A DNA stretch of 64,000 nt from Agapetus fuscipes. Taxonomy: Eukaryota; Arthropoda; Insecta; Trichoptera; Glossosomatidae. Position numbers and translations under genes: made by a program. This document shows, piece by piece, positions 49,826 to 59,298 of this stretch; the stretch's first letter is position 1, and each line of letters starts with the position of its first letter. A model generated the notes under the pieces. The model searched no databases, was not told where the DNA came from, and saw only the letters and a list, made by a program, of their open reading frames with translations. Location: positions 4,682,251-4,746,250 of the forward strand of contig OX637351.1 in assembly GCA_951799405.1 (NCBI GenBank). The letters are read 5' to 3'.

Positions 49826-50443
49826 GGGCTGGAAGTCTCATCACCACGGTAATTCTAACCTACCAAATATAGGTAATATACATATGTATGAAGACTAATC
49901 AGCTATTCACTTGCGGCCATCTTGGATTGACAGGTCTTCATACAAATATTACCGATATTCGGTAGGTTAGAATAGGGTATTCGTATTTGCACTTTTTTAT
50001 TTTATTTCATAAAATGGTAGGCTATATTTTTTTAAATGCATTTGCATTTTAAAAAAAATTATATGTGCCTTAGTTTTTAAATTATAGCTCTTTAAAATTC
50101 GCGTATTTTCTATTTCCGCTAAAACAGGTCATTGCTTTATTCGGGCGGATATGACGTCAGATCTTCGGAGTTTAGGTGTCAAATGGCCCAGGTAGTCGGT
50201 TTGACAGCGACGTTTGTCGTCAAAATGACGACACACGTCCCTAACCGTTTACATTGCCTTTTTGGCGGGTTGTAAATTCTCCGCATTTTATTTTTCAAAA
50301 TTATCAATGATATCTTTATTTTTACTACTTAAAAAATATATGGTTGTGATCCTTGAATTGTACTCTACACAACCATATTATTTTCAACCGTTTTCCCTAC
50401 CACTGCAACTTCCCTATTACCGTGGGGATGAGACTTCCAGCCC
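49826..50443. mobile_element. MITE-J copy 4, split
   Basis: GGGCTGGAAGTCTCATCACC and its inverse. The right arm is divided by a further insertion of about 442 bp. Confidence 0.8.
49974..50415. mobile_element. Insertion inside MITE-J, class unknown
   Basis: AGGGTATTCGTATTTGC to ACTGCAACTTCCCT; the outer six bases are near inverse. AT flanks both sides. The interior carries GATATGACGTCAG; no ORF. Confidence 0.6.
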
Positions 50444-50490
50444 AGCTGAGAGAAATGGCTAGCACAACAAGGCACTGCTTTTAGAGGATG

Positions 50491-50730
50491 ATGATGATGA
50501 TTGGAATCACACGTTCTCTTTTTGAACACATCAGGTGAACTATAAAAAGCATCATACTATTCCAGCATGCTTGTGATAATGATATTGGTCCATCTTCACG
50601 TATTAAGAAGGCATTAAAGTAGAAACATTTCCATGTACGCCAAATGCCAATTTACCACAAGCAACTTACTTTAATTTATGGATGCAAATCCACAGCAAAA
50701 ATAAATACTTTAAACTCTCACCGACTCTAT
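50491..50730. other. No recognised feature
   Basis: Spacer with a GATGATGAT run at 50487-50500. Confidence 0.35.
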
Positions 50731-50734
50731 GTAT

Positions 50735-50978
50735 ATAATCTGAGTTGCAAGGATATTTTAACATTTAAAGCTCATATCAAATGCATGCCCACGAACAAAT
50801 ATGTGTAGTTCGTGCTTACAAATGCTGAATGTGTACTTACAAATATAATCCTAGCTTCAAATGATCATAAACCTTACAACTTTTGTCGACCTTCCCTGGG
50901 ACAGGAGTGGCATTGGCAAAGAGAACCATTTTTTACAGTATGGGTGGTTAGTCTCATACCAATATATAAGTCAATGAA
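50735..50978 (-). repeat. A-repeat, full length
   Basis: ATAATCTGAGTTGC tail to TATATAAGTCAATG. Confidence 0.9.
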
Positions 50979-51024
50979 AAACAAGACAAAAGAAGGAAAC
51001 AAGACATAAAGAAGTAAGACCATG

Positions 51025-51240
51025 ATACCAATTCAGTTGAAGTGTGGATTTCCTAGCTACTGACGCCGACGGGGCTGGTACTCATTTCTTGTGAAAGCTG
51101 TGTAAACCTTGCCGGTATTTTATTTTGTGGTTTTGAAATAAACACTGTAACAGGGAATCTTTTCTGACACCCTCGGTGGGAATCGAACCCGAGCTCACGG
51201 CATGGAATGCAAGCACTCTACCACTGAGCTATCGACCGAC
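51025..51240 (-). repeat. SINE-C, 3' end truncated
   Basis: Minus strand GATAGCTCAGTGGTAGAG, GGGTTCGATTCCCACCG, complete middle block, ends at AACTGAATTGG. Confidence 0.85.
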
Positions 51241-51340
51241 AAAGCTGATTGCAAGATCAAGCGGCTGAAGGCTTTCCTGAAGATTTACCAAGCATCGATT
51301 TTACTCTAAATCGACCTTGCTCACCAATTGATGAGTGATC

Positions 51341-51585
51341 TGTACCCTTAATACGAGTTGCAAAACTTGAGTAATGTAAAGTTTACGGAAAGTATTAAAG
51401 AGTGGTTTTCCCCAAAATCCGCCGTTTTTGTTTGTTTTGTACTTGATTTTCTTCATCACTGTAACTCTTTAGCTAAGACCATAAAGCGTAAGAAACAAAA
51501 AACGGCAGATTTTGGGGAAAACCACTTTTTATAATTTCCGTAAACTATACTTTACTCAAGTTTAGAAACTCGTACTCAGGGTACT
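51341..51585. mobile_element. MITE-I copy 3
   Basis: GTACCCTTAATACGAG and near inverse end, 245 bp. Confidence 0.8.
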
Positions 51586-51589
51586 GACT

Positions 51590-52240
51590 TTGGCCTTGAA
51601 ATTTAGTAATTTACGTCCCTACTTATTTCAAACTCTAACAAACATAAATGTGTTAACTGAACTACTCTGCACAGATTTGAAAAAATGTGAAATTAAATCT
51701 ACCTTTGATTTATCTAAGCTCCTTGAGTACCACGCAAAAAAAATACGTACCTACGCATTTTTTGTGCGGGCCAATCCTTGCGCAACTTTCGCAATATCAC
51801 GCATGCACCGTGCCTTATTATTATAATAATTATTTAATTTTTTTTTTGGCCTGAGGTAATTTAGTGGTTTTTTTTTCATAGTTTTGTTTGACCCCACGGA
51901 TAATATCTCGGGCAGACTTTTGACCCACGGCTTTTACTTTCAAGCGTTTTTATTTTTTATTATTTTAGTATTACATTTCACGTGTTAATTTTTTAATTAT
52001 TACTTGACACACAAACGTCATGATTTAATTAAAAAGTGAGATCACTCTTGGCGATTTTTTCGCGCGTAAGAAATAACCATAAATATCATCTTTGAAGTAT
52101 ATTTGGTGTTGCAAGTCATTTTTTTTAAATTAATTTGTGTAGAAAATGTAATCAATAATGGAATGACGCTCATTTATAACAAATGTTTTAAAAACGCACA
52201 AGTATGTGCGAAAAAATAATAACAAGACTCTTAATACCTT
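51590..52240. other. No recognised feature
   Basis: AT-rich; no repeat of this window recognised, no coding pattern. Confidence 0.4.
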
Positions 52241-52242
52241 GG

Positions 52243-52485
52243 ACCGGTCCGTAGTCCAATGGCAACACTTTGGACTCGTAAAACGTTGTGGGTTTGAATC
52301 CCGGCGGAGCACAAAAAATGTACTATTTCTGTTTTCAAATATGCTCTTCGCTGGGTTGAAAAATTCATAATAACTTTGACCAAAGACCGGTCACTAAAGG
52401 TCCATCCAGCCGTACAGCAACTGGGTTTCGCTTGAGTATTGGCGCTGTGTAGTGACGACCAAGCTCGTAAAAAGTCCGGTCGATA
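52243..52485 (+). repeat. SINE-D unit of a complete D-C dimer
   Basis: GGACCGGTCCGTAGTCCAATGG, GGGTTTGAATCCCGG, body, and GACCAAGCTCGTAAAAAG at its end. Confidence 0.9.
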
Positions 52486-52728
52486 GCTCAGTTGGTAGAA
52501 TGCTTGCATTCCATGCCGAGAGCAAGGGTCCGATTTCAAGGTCTAGCCTTCACAAGAAATGAGAACCAGTCCCCCCCCGGGAGCTGGGAAACCTCCACTT
52601 CAACTGAAAGTGGTTGGTTTGAGGCCGGCCCCGTTACCCGTAAAAATAAATAGTTCCCAAATCGCCACATGCAACCCCTTCGATAATGCAGGTAAGAAGT
52701 TACACACGTATTAGTTGCGTTTTTCGAA
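52486..52728 (+). repeat. SINE-C unit of a complete D-C dimer
   Basis: TCCGGTCGATAGCTCAGTTG, then the short-form body to ATTAGTTGCGTTTTTCG. Confidence 0.9.
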
Positions 52729-53085
52729 TTAATTTATAATTTGTCGATGTGAGAACTTAAGCGTTTATCATGTGTTTTGTCAGTGTCAAAATAAAAATGA
52801 TTTAACGGCAACAAATCGTGAGAAATCAAGAGCACTTACGGTAGCGAAGCCGTCACAGTTATCGTTCAGCATTGGACAGAGTTTCGACATCGCGGCGCAT
52901 TGTAGTTGTTGTATATTATATTTTGTTGCTCGGGGACAGGTCGTGTGTGGCCGGCCTGAGATATATGTTTCAATAAAACGCTCGCATGAATGAAAAATAT
53001 GGAATACCCCATGGAATGTGTGAATACCGGCTTTTACAGAAAAAAATTGCCTTCTGTAAAGCAAATAGGATAGTACACAACTCGC
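52729..53085. other. No recognised feature
   Basis: 52880-52960 is slightly GC-richer; nothing recognised. Confidence 0.35.
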
Positions 53086-53089
53086 AACT

Positions 53090-53575
53090 AAAACGCAACT
53101 CTTCTTCTCTTGTTTCAATCCTGGGATTGGCTTGCAGCAACTTCCTTCACTCTTCTCCTCCATTCTTCCCTGTCTTGTGCGGCTCTTTTAAGGTCTGCAT
53201 ATGATGAGCAGCGCACGTCCACCAACAGGTCCTCCAGGTATTCTTGGCGTGGGCGTCCCCTAGAGTTGGTCCCCTCGGTCATCCCCTCCATTATAGCATG
53301 CAAGAGACCTACTTGTCGTATTACATGGCCGAACCATCCTGCACGCCTTTCTGACAAGATCCTGAGCAGATGCCTTCCTCCTTCGATTCTTTGGAGAACC
53401 TCCTCATTTGTAATGTGGTCTCTCCAGGAAATTCCTAGTAGTCTTCTGTATGACCACATCTCGAAAGCCTCTAGTCTCTGTTTATCTCTTTTGGATAGGC
53501 ACCATGTCTCGCAGCCGTACATCAAGATACTCCACACATAGGTTTTGATGAGAGCAACTAAGCCACACATATTGT
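53090..53575 (-). pseudogene. LINE RT C-terminal third, RTE-like
   Basis: The minus strand reads LIKTYVWSILMYGCETWCLS, KRDKQRLEAFEMWSYRRLLG, ISWRDHITNEEVLQRI, RRAGWFGHVIRQVGLLHAIM and RGRPRQEYLEDLLVDV. The YGCETW motif and the WFGHV, GRPR order are characteristic of the end of RTE-like non-LTR ORF2. About 151 codons are open with no stop, so the insertion is fairly young. The RT core is absent (5' truncation by SINE-C at 53560). Confidence 0.8.
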
Positions 53576-53772
53576 ATAACTTCTTACCGCGTTATCCCCG
53601 AAGGGTTTCGCATGTGGCGAGTGGCGAATTTTTACAGGTAAAGGGGCCGCCGGCTTTACGCCAACCACTTCATTGAAGTGGGGGTTTCCCAGTTCCCGAG
53701 GGGGCTGGTACTCATTTTTTGTGAAGGCTGAGTAAACCGGTATTTTATTTCAGGTTTTGAAATGAAAAAAAA
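53560..53772 (-). repeat. SINE-C body
   Basis: CACATATTGTATAACTTCTT, CCCCGAAGGG, CAGTTCCCGAGGGGG and GGTTTTGAAATG; head missing. Confidence 0.85.
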
Positions 53773-53776
53773 TATT

Positions 53777-53920
53777 GGTATGCCGCTGACCACCCAAGCT
53801 GTAGAAGAAGGTTCACTTTGCCTCACCCCTGTTTCAGGGAAGGTCGGCAGGAGTTGCAGGGTGTATAATGTGAATCCCCAAAATTACATATCTTTGCAAC
53901 TTAGATTAGATTAGATCTTT
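53777..53920 (+). repeat. A-repeat with large deletion
   Basis: TGCCGCTGACCACCCAAGC to GAGTTGCAGGGTGTATAATG, then tail ATTAGATTAGAT. Confidence 0.85.
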
Positions 53921-54447
53921 ATTTTTTTTTACCTTTGATTAAGTAACTCTATATTTACGCTACTGTTATTATTCCTATTCCGGGATTCAATACCAGTTTT
54001 GTGACCCTAACTGAGCAATGATCGAATACCCCCCGGGCCAAGTTATTGTGCAAGCTGAGCGAGATCGAATGGGAACAGTTTTTTGGTGACTGCGCGCGCA
54101 TTGTAGCGAATTCAATATTTTATATCAACTCCGATGACTCACGCCCATTATTTATTTTTTATACATTTTCGACATCTGCGAGCCTTGCCCGACACACGGC
54201 AAGTTTTTTTAATATGCGTTTTTTTTTCATTCTCTCTCTCACATACGTTTCATTGAAATTAATATGTTTTTAAATGATTGTTTTTTTTACTTTTTACGTC
54301 TGCCAATCTATTTTTTTTTTATTATCATTGCGTAATCTAGATTTTTAAATTTCACGGGCAATGCGTTTTGCTCGCTTGTGCTACATATTCAAGATGTCAT
54401 GGTATAGGAAAAAGGCATTGGTACTCTATAATCTATAATCTATCTAT
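53921..54447. other. No recognised feature
   Basis: AT-rich spacer. Confidence 0.35.
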
Positions 54448-54449
54448 CT

Positions 54450-54706
54450 ATTGTTCCTTGACTTATAGGTTGGTATGCGGCTGACCACCCATGCTGTAAA
54501 AATGGTTCACTTTGCCAATGTCACCCCTGTTTCAGGGAAGGGCGGCAAGAGTTGCAGGGTGTATGTCCATTTGAGATTTGGTTTTTATGTTGTAGGCTCA
54601 CATGAGGCATGTGCAAGCGCGAACTTGTACATGTCTGGTTTTGAGAATGCATGTAATGTGAATCTACAATGTAACATATATTTGCAACTCAGATTAGATT
54701 AGATTA
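54450..54706 (+). repeat. A-repeat, full length, TTAGA tail
   Basis: TTGTTCCTTGACTTATAGG to GATTAGATTAGATTAG. Confidence 0.9.
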
Positions 54707-54820
54707 GATATAATCTGAGCTGCAAAGATATGTTAACATTCAAGGGTGTACCCAGGATCAAATCTAGGTGAGGGGGGGAGCAGGATTTGGAAAATTGAAA
54801 ATCATCGTCACCAAAATATA

Positions 54821-56311
54821 TCCTTGTAACTCCGGTTTTCAAATCTGGTGATAAACGAAACATTGAAAATTACCGCCCTATCTCCAAACTTTCGGTCATT
54901 AGTAAAATATTTGAGAAAATAATCTATGATCAATTATATCCTGTGGTACGTCCCTATGTTATCCAAAATCAACATGGATTTCTTAGAGGAAAGTCTGTTG
55001 ATACTAATCTTTGTGAATTTACAGACTGTTTGCTTGAGTCCATGAGCAATGGCCACCAAATTGACGCAATTTAGACAGATTTTTCGAAGGCTTTTGATAA
55101 AATAAATCATTCTATTCTTATAAGTAAGCTTATGTCCATTGAGATTTGTGGAGATCTACTTCGTTGGATCATTTCTTATATCTCTAACCGTTCTCAGGCT
55201 GTTGCTTTGAAAGGTTTCTGTTCTTCATTTAGCGATATACCATCTGGAGTTCCACAGGGCTCTCACCTAGGACCTCTCTTTTTCCTTCTATATCTAAATG
55301 ATATTCATAAATGTTTTGACCATTCAATTTTTTTGTTATATGCTGATGACATGAAGATCTTTAAGGCTATTAAAACAGAACAGGACTGCCTCGATTTGCA
55401 GTCTGATTTAAATAAACTATCTAATTATTGTACTCATAATAAACTGTTTTTAAATATTAAAAAATGTCAGTCAATAACCTTTGCTCGTAAACGAAAACTT
55501 ATAAATTTTACTTACTCATTGGAAAACATTAATCTTAACAAAGTTGACTTTGTCCGAGATCTCGGAGTTCTCATGGACAGTAAGCTCGTCTTTGATCTTC
55601 ACATAGCTTCTATTACCCAAAAAGCACACAGAATGTTGGATTTTATTCTTCGCATATCCACACCATTCAAACAAGCTCACACTTTAAAAATCCTGTATTA
55701 TTCATATGTCAGGAGTCACTTGGAATTTGCTTCATCAGTTTGGAACCCTCAATATAAAGTTTACATTAACAGCATTGAGTCAATTCAAAAGAAATTTGTA
55801 AAACATTTAAATTATCGCTTTAATGACTCGGAAGACTTACAATCTCTTCAGTCAAGGCGAATTATGTGTGATCTTAAGTTTTTGTTCAATATTATTAATT
55901 CAAACGTAGATAGCATCCCCCTACTGAACAAGATTAACATTAAATGTCCCATCCGCTCTACGCGTTCCGCCGCCTCTCATCTTTTCCATATAGCACCATG
56001 CAAGTCTAACTACACGCTGAATTCTTTCATCAACCGTAGCTGTAACATATATAATAGGCATTTTTCTGAATTTGATCTATTTAATGATAAAGTTTCATTG
56101 CTTAAAACCTTTGATTACACCTACCTGTTAACTGAACTTTGAATTTGTATTTTTTTTCACATGTATATTGTGTGTAGATATGTTTTTTACATGTGTATCA
56201 TCTCTACTCTTATTTTCTTTATAATCTATAATTGGAAAATTTACTGGTCTTCTCAACTGTCAATCTAACCTTGTAATTTTTCTGTAACTGTTTTTTTCCA
56301 TAATAATAAAA
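54821..56311 (+). mobile_element. 5'-truncated non-LTR retrotransposon in MITE-G
   Basis: AAAATATA flanks it at 54813-54820 and 56312-56319. It begins inside the RT gene and ends with ATAATAATAAAAA. Both the 5' truncation and the duplication are as expected of target-primed reverse transcription. Confidence 0.85.
54823..56142 (+). pseudogene. Reverse transcriptase ORF2, near-intact RT core, one stop
   Basis: Enzyme copying the LINE RNA into DNA at a nicked target. The frame starts LVTPVFKSGDKRNIENYRPI, goes on with GFLRGKSVDTNLCEF, then one in-frame TAG at 55072-55074 just before TDFSKAFDKINHSIL. From Met 55132 the frame is open for 336 codons with SGVPQGSHLGPLFFLLYLND and the catalytic LLYADD (YADD at residues 70-73 of that part), then the thumb and C-terminal region (FVKHLNYRF). 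The wording is that of the Jockey/CR1 branch. The N-terminal half, with endonuclease, is missing. Except for the TAG, where TAT or TAC would give tyrosine, the RT frame is undamaged, so the insertion is young. The stop is the only break in about 1.3 kb. Confidence 0.9.
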
Positions 56312-56700
56312 AAAATATAAATGGGGGGGGCATTAGGCACGCAATTTCTTCTTGGGGGGGGTCGGAGGGGGAAAGCCATGATCGAATAATTGTAATTTCA
56401 ATACAATTTAATAACGATTTTGGATTATTTAGGTTAATTTTTTCTCTTCCAGGGGGGGGCAGCAACCCCCCCTGCCCCTTCCTAGTTACGCCCATGTTAA
56501 CATTTAAGGCTCATATTAAATGCATGCCCACAGACAGGCACATGTAGGTTCGCGCCTACACATTCTGCATGTGTGCATACAAATAAAAACATCCTTGCAA
56601 CAGTTGCAACTCCTGATACCTTTCCCTACAACCGGGGTGGCCTTGCAAAAGTAAACCAATTTTTACAGCATGGCGGCAGTCTATCAGTCAGTTCAACACT

Positions 56701-56955
56701 ATACATGATGTTTAACCTCTTCACGAAGTCGTTTAACAAATAACCTAAAAACATCAGGCACACGCAGCAATATTTAAGGAACTGAAACAAGATTAAAAGT
56801 CCGGCACTTACATTAGTAAGTCGAGATTCATGAGCATTTCAAATCATTCTCAGTACCTACTCATTTACATCCATAATGATAATCCTCTTCCCACACAAAC
56901 AAATCTCCGTCATATATCTTACGACTTTAGGTCAGCGCACATCGAGCAACTTTAT
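56701..56955. other. No recognised feature
   Basis: AT-rich spacer. Confidence 0.35.
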
Positions 56956-56958
56956 TTA

Positions 56959-57449
56959 GGGCCTGTTGCACCAAGCTCCAATCAGACAAAAATCAAAATT
57001 AAGTGTGATTTCAACCTTTCAAATCAAGCATTTCGCACGCTTAATAATAAAGAGAAATAACTCGAAAATTGGGAAAATCGAGATTTTGTAATAAAACGCA
57101 AGAACAATGCGAGAAGAATAGGTAGAATGCGACAGCCGTTCAATTTGGACGAATATGACCGAGATAAAACATCGGCCGCCTTTTTCATCCCATACAAGTT
57201 GTACTGGGTGTCTGAACTTTAAACGTGATTTCCCAACATTATTGTATTTTGAGTTATTGCTCTTTATTATTAAACGTGCGATTTGGTTGCATACACGTAA
57301 ATCAGCTGATGTACATTATATTTCCTGTTCAACTTCCATCATATTTTTAACCACTTCCGATAAATATTTAACCGAGGGCCTTACCAGAACGAAGCAATCA
57401 AATTTGATTTGTCAATTAAATATTGATTGGAGGTTGGTGCAACAGGCCC
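56959..57449. mobile_element. MITE-Q copy 2, Harbinger-like
   Basis: GGGCCTGTTGCACCAAGCTC and GGTTGGTGCAACAGGCCC, flanked by TTA at 56956-56958 and 57450-57452. Such ends and a TTA duplication fit PIF/Harbinger. 491 bp, no transposase. Confidence 0.85.
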
Positions 57450-57469
57450 TTAGTAATCTAAGTTGTGAG

Positions 57470-57665
57470 TCCGGTCGATAGCTGAGCTGGTGCTTGCATT
57501 CCATGCCAAAGCTCGGGCTCGTATCCGACCGAGGTTATCAGAAATCATTTCCCAGTTCGGTTTTTATTTCAAACTCAAAATAAAATACCGGCAAGGTTCA
57601 CTCAGCCTTCACCGGAAATGAGAACCAACCCCCTCGGGAAACCCCCACTTCAACTGAAGTGGTTG
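57470..57665 (+). repeat. SINE-C, 3' truncated
   Basis: GGTCGATAGCTGAGCTGG, GGGCTCGTATCCGACCG, middle block, to AACTGAAGTGGTTGG; then joins LTR-B. Confidence 0.8.
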
Positions 57666-57667
57666 GA

Positions 57668-57975
57668 CTCTCTTTTTACTTAAAATGACAATTTTTTTTT
57701 ACACAATTTACCATTTATTTCACAACTTGACAATCAATGTTTATTGGTGTTACTTAGCGAATTGTTCTATTGCGACCCTCTGTCCGTATCATTTTGATAT
57801 CTTTTATAATGAACCAGAGAGGTCTTTCTCGCACTTACTAGATCATTCCACCACCAGAACATTATATACACACACAATAACTAGAACGTCATTCCAATGC
57901 ACGACTTCTCCTAGATGGTTCTATAGTACGTGCATAGGTGTATGCGTGTATAAGCGCACGTATCTCAAGTTAGCG
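57668..57975 (-). mobile_element. LTR-B copy, diverged
   Basis: The minus strand starts TGTCGCTAACTTGAG. CACTGTTGTC-type phrase TTGACAATCAATGTTTATTG matches the other copies. TATA-like TATAAAAGATATC. Confidence 0.7.
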
Positions 57976-58390
57976 ACATTATCCTTTTCATGCAACTAGT
58001 ACTCAACTGGTTGCCGACATTTGTACCCCAGTGTGTATACCAATAAAATACTTCATTTAATCCCGGTTAGGCGTGACCTAATATAACGGTATTAAATACC
58101 GGCTCCCAGTGGGATAACGAATACCACTAATGGAGGCATTTATTATACACCCTGTTTACCAGGTATTAAACCAAAGCGTTTTACAAAAAATGTATGGAAA
58201 CTAAAATAGCGCCACTAGCGTGCGTTTTAGTCTTCGTACATTTTTTGGTCAAACGCTTTGAATGAGTTAACATGTAAGTTTTAAACTAATATGAATAATG
58301 TTTGTTCAAGCATGATTGATAGCAAAGGATAATCAAAAATATTTACGGTTTAAAAATTATGGGATTAAGTACATGTTCTTTTTAACCCTC
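57976..58390. other. Unrecognised, with a foldable segment
   Basis: 58172-58261 has CAAAGCGTTTTACAAAAAAT and inverse TTTTTTGGTCAAACGCTTTG, with ACTAAAATAGCGCCACTAGC between. Possibly a MITE; its ends are unclear. Confidence 0.45.
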
Positions 58391-58402
58391 TTATGTTACG
58401 AA

Positions 58403-58650
58403 CATGGGCGTACCCAGGAAGAGTCAGGGGAGGGCAGCTGCCCCCCCCTAAGAGAAAAATTGACCTAAATAATCCAAAATTGTATTGCAATTACTAAAAT
58501 TACCATTATTCGATAATTTCTTGCCCCCCCCCCCCCCTAGAGGAAATTACGTGCCTACCTCCCCCGCCGTCGGCGATATATTTTGGTGACGATGATCTTC
58601 AATTTTCCAAAACCTGCCCCCCCCTAGATTTGATCCTGGGTACGCCCATG
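58403..58650 (+). mobile_element. hAT MITE-G copy 2, clean
   Basis: CATGGGCGTACCCAGG and its perfect inverse CCTGGGTACGCCCATG; GTTACGAA at 58395-58402 and 58651-58658. Interior GTGACGATGATCTTCAAT as in copy 1. Poly-C of 14. Confidence 0.9.
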
Positions 58651-58699
58651 GTTACGAATATGTACATTGTATGTAACACGATTATTTATTAGATTTTTA

Positions 58700-58975
58700 T
58701 TCCGGGTTCGAATCCTACCGAGGGTGTCAGAAATGATTTTCCATTTTGGTGTTTATTTGTAACTCAAAAAAAAAAATACCGGCAGGATAGATTCATCCTT
58801 CACAAGAAATGAGTACCAGCCCCGTCGAGAGCTGGAAAACCCTCATTTTAACTAAAGTGATTGGTGTGAGGCCGGCCACCGGTAAAAATAAATATGCTCC
58901 ACTCGCCACACGCGACCCTTTCGGGGAAAATGCGGCAAGAAGTTACACTGTATGCGTGGCTTAGTAGCGTTTTTA
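58700..58975 (+). repeat. SINE-C, head truncated
   Basis: GGGTTCGAATCCTACCG, middle block to TGGCTTAGTAGCG. Confidence 0.85.
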
Positions 58976-59298
58976 GCCACCCTGTGTTTTCTTTTTTGCC
59001 ACTACGGAGTACCTACTCGCCTCTGAATAATAATAATAAATATATTAGGATGATTTGTTTGGTGAGCGCTGTTTCTGTGTAAATCGCACCTCAAGAGCCC
59101 TCTGCGAACTTGGTCGTCACCGTAGAAAGCGCCAATTCTCAAGTAAGACCCAGTTGTTGTAAGGCTGGATGAACCTTCCAGTAACCGGTCTTTGGTAAAG
59201 GGAGTTGCAGGGCTTATGTTCATTTGAGATTGAGTTTTTATATTGAAGGTCCGCATGCGGCATGTGTGAGCGCGAAATAACGCGTGTCTGCTTGTGAG

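Larger units (their letters stand above)
49565..50490 (+). repeat. 56-bp minisatellite split by MITE-J
   Basis: Five units starting CAAGGCACTGCCTTTACAAG with AGACAAATGGCTAGCACAA (49565-49825), one with a deletion, then a sixth partial unit at 50444-50490. MITE-J copy 4 lies between. It may be part of the SINE starting at 49455. Confidence 0.8.
54741..56496 (-). mobile_element. hAT MITE-G copy 1, carrying a LINE
   Basis: Ends CAAGGGTGTACCCAGG and CCTAGTTACGCCCATG; TTAACATT on both sides (54733-54740 and 56497-56504). Left piece 54741-54820, right piece 56312-56496, LINE between. Oriented opposite to copy 2 at 58403. Poly-G tracts. Confidence 0.85.
54708..56700 (-). repeat. A-repeat split by a nested hAT MITE and LINE
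   Basis: Parts 54708-54740 (ATAATCTGAGCTGC) and 56497-56700 (TTAACATTTAAGGC to TACAGCATGG). Confidence 0.85.

Noticed and set aside
52786..53163. Minus-strand frame of 125 codons
   Set aside because: It overlaps the end of a LINE fragment in another frame and shows no family motif.
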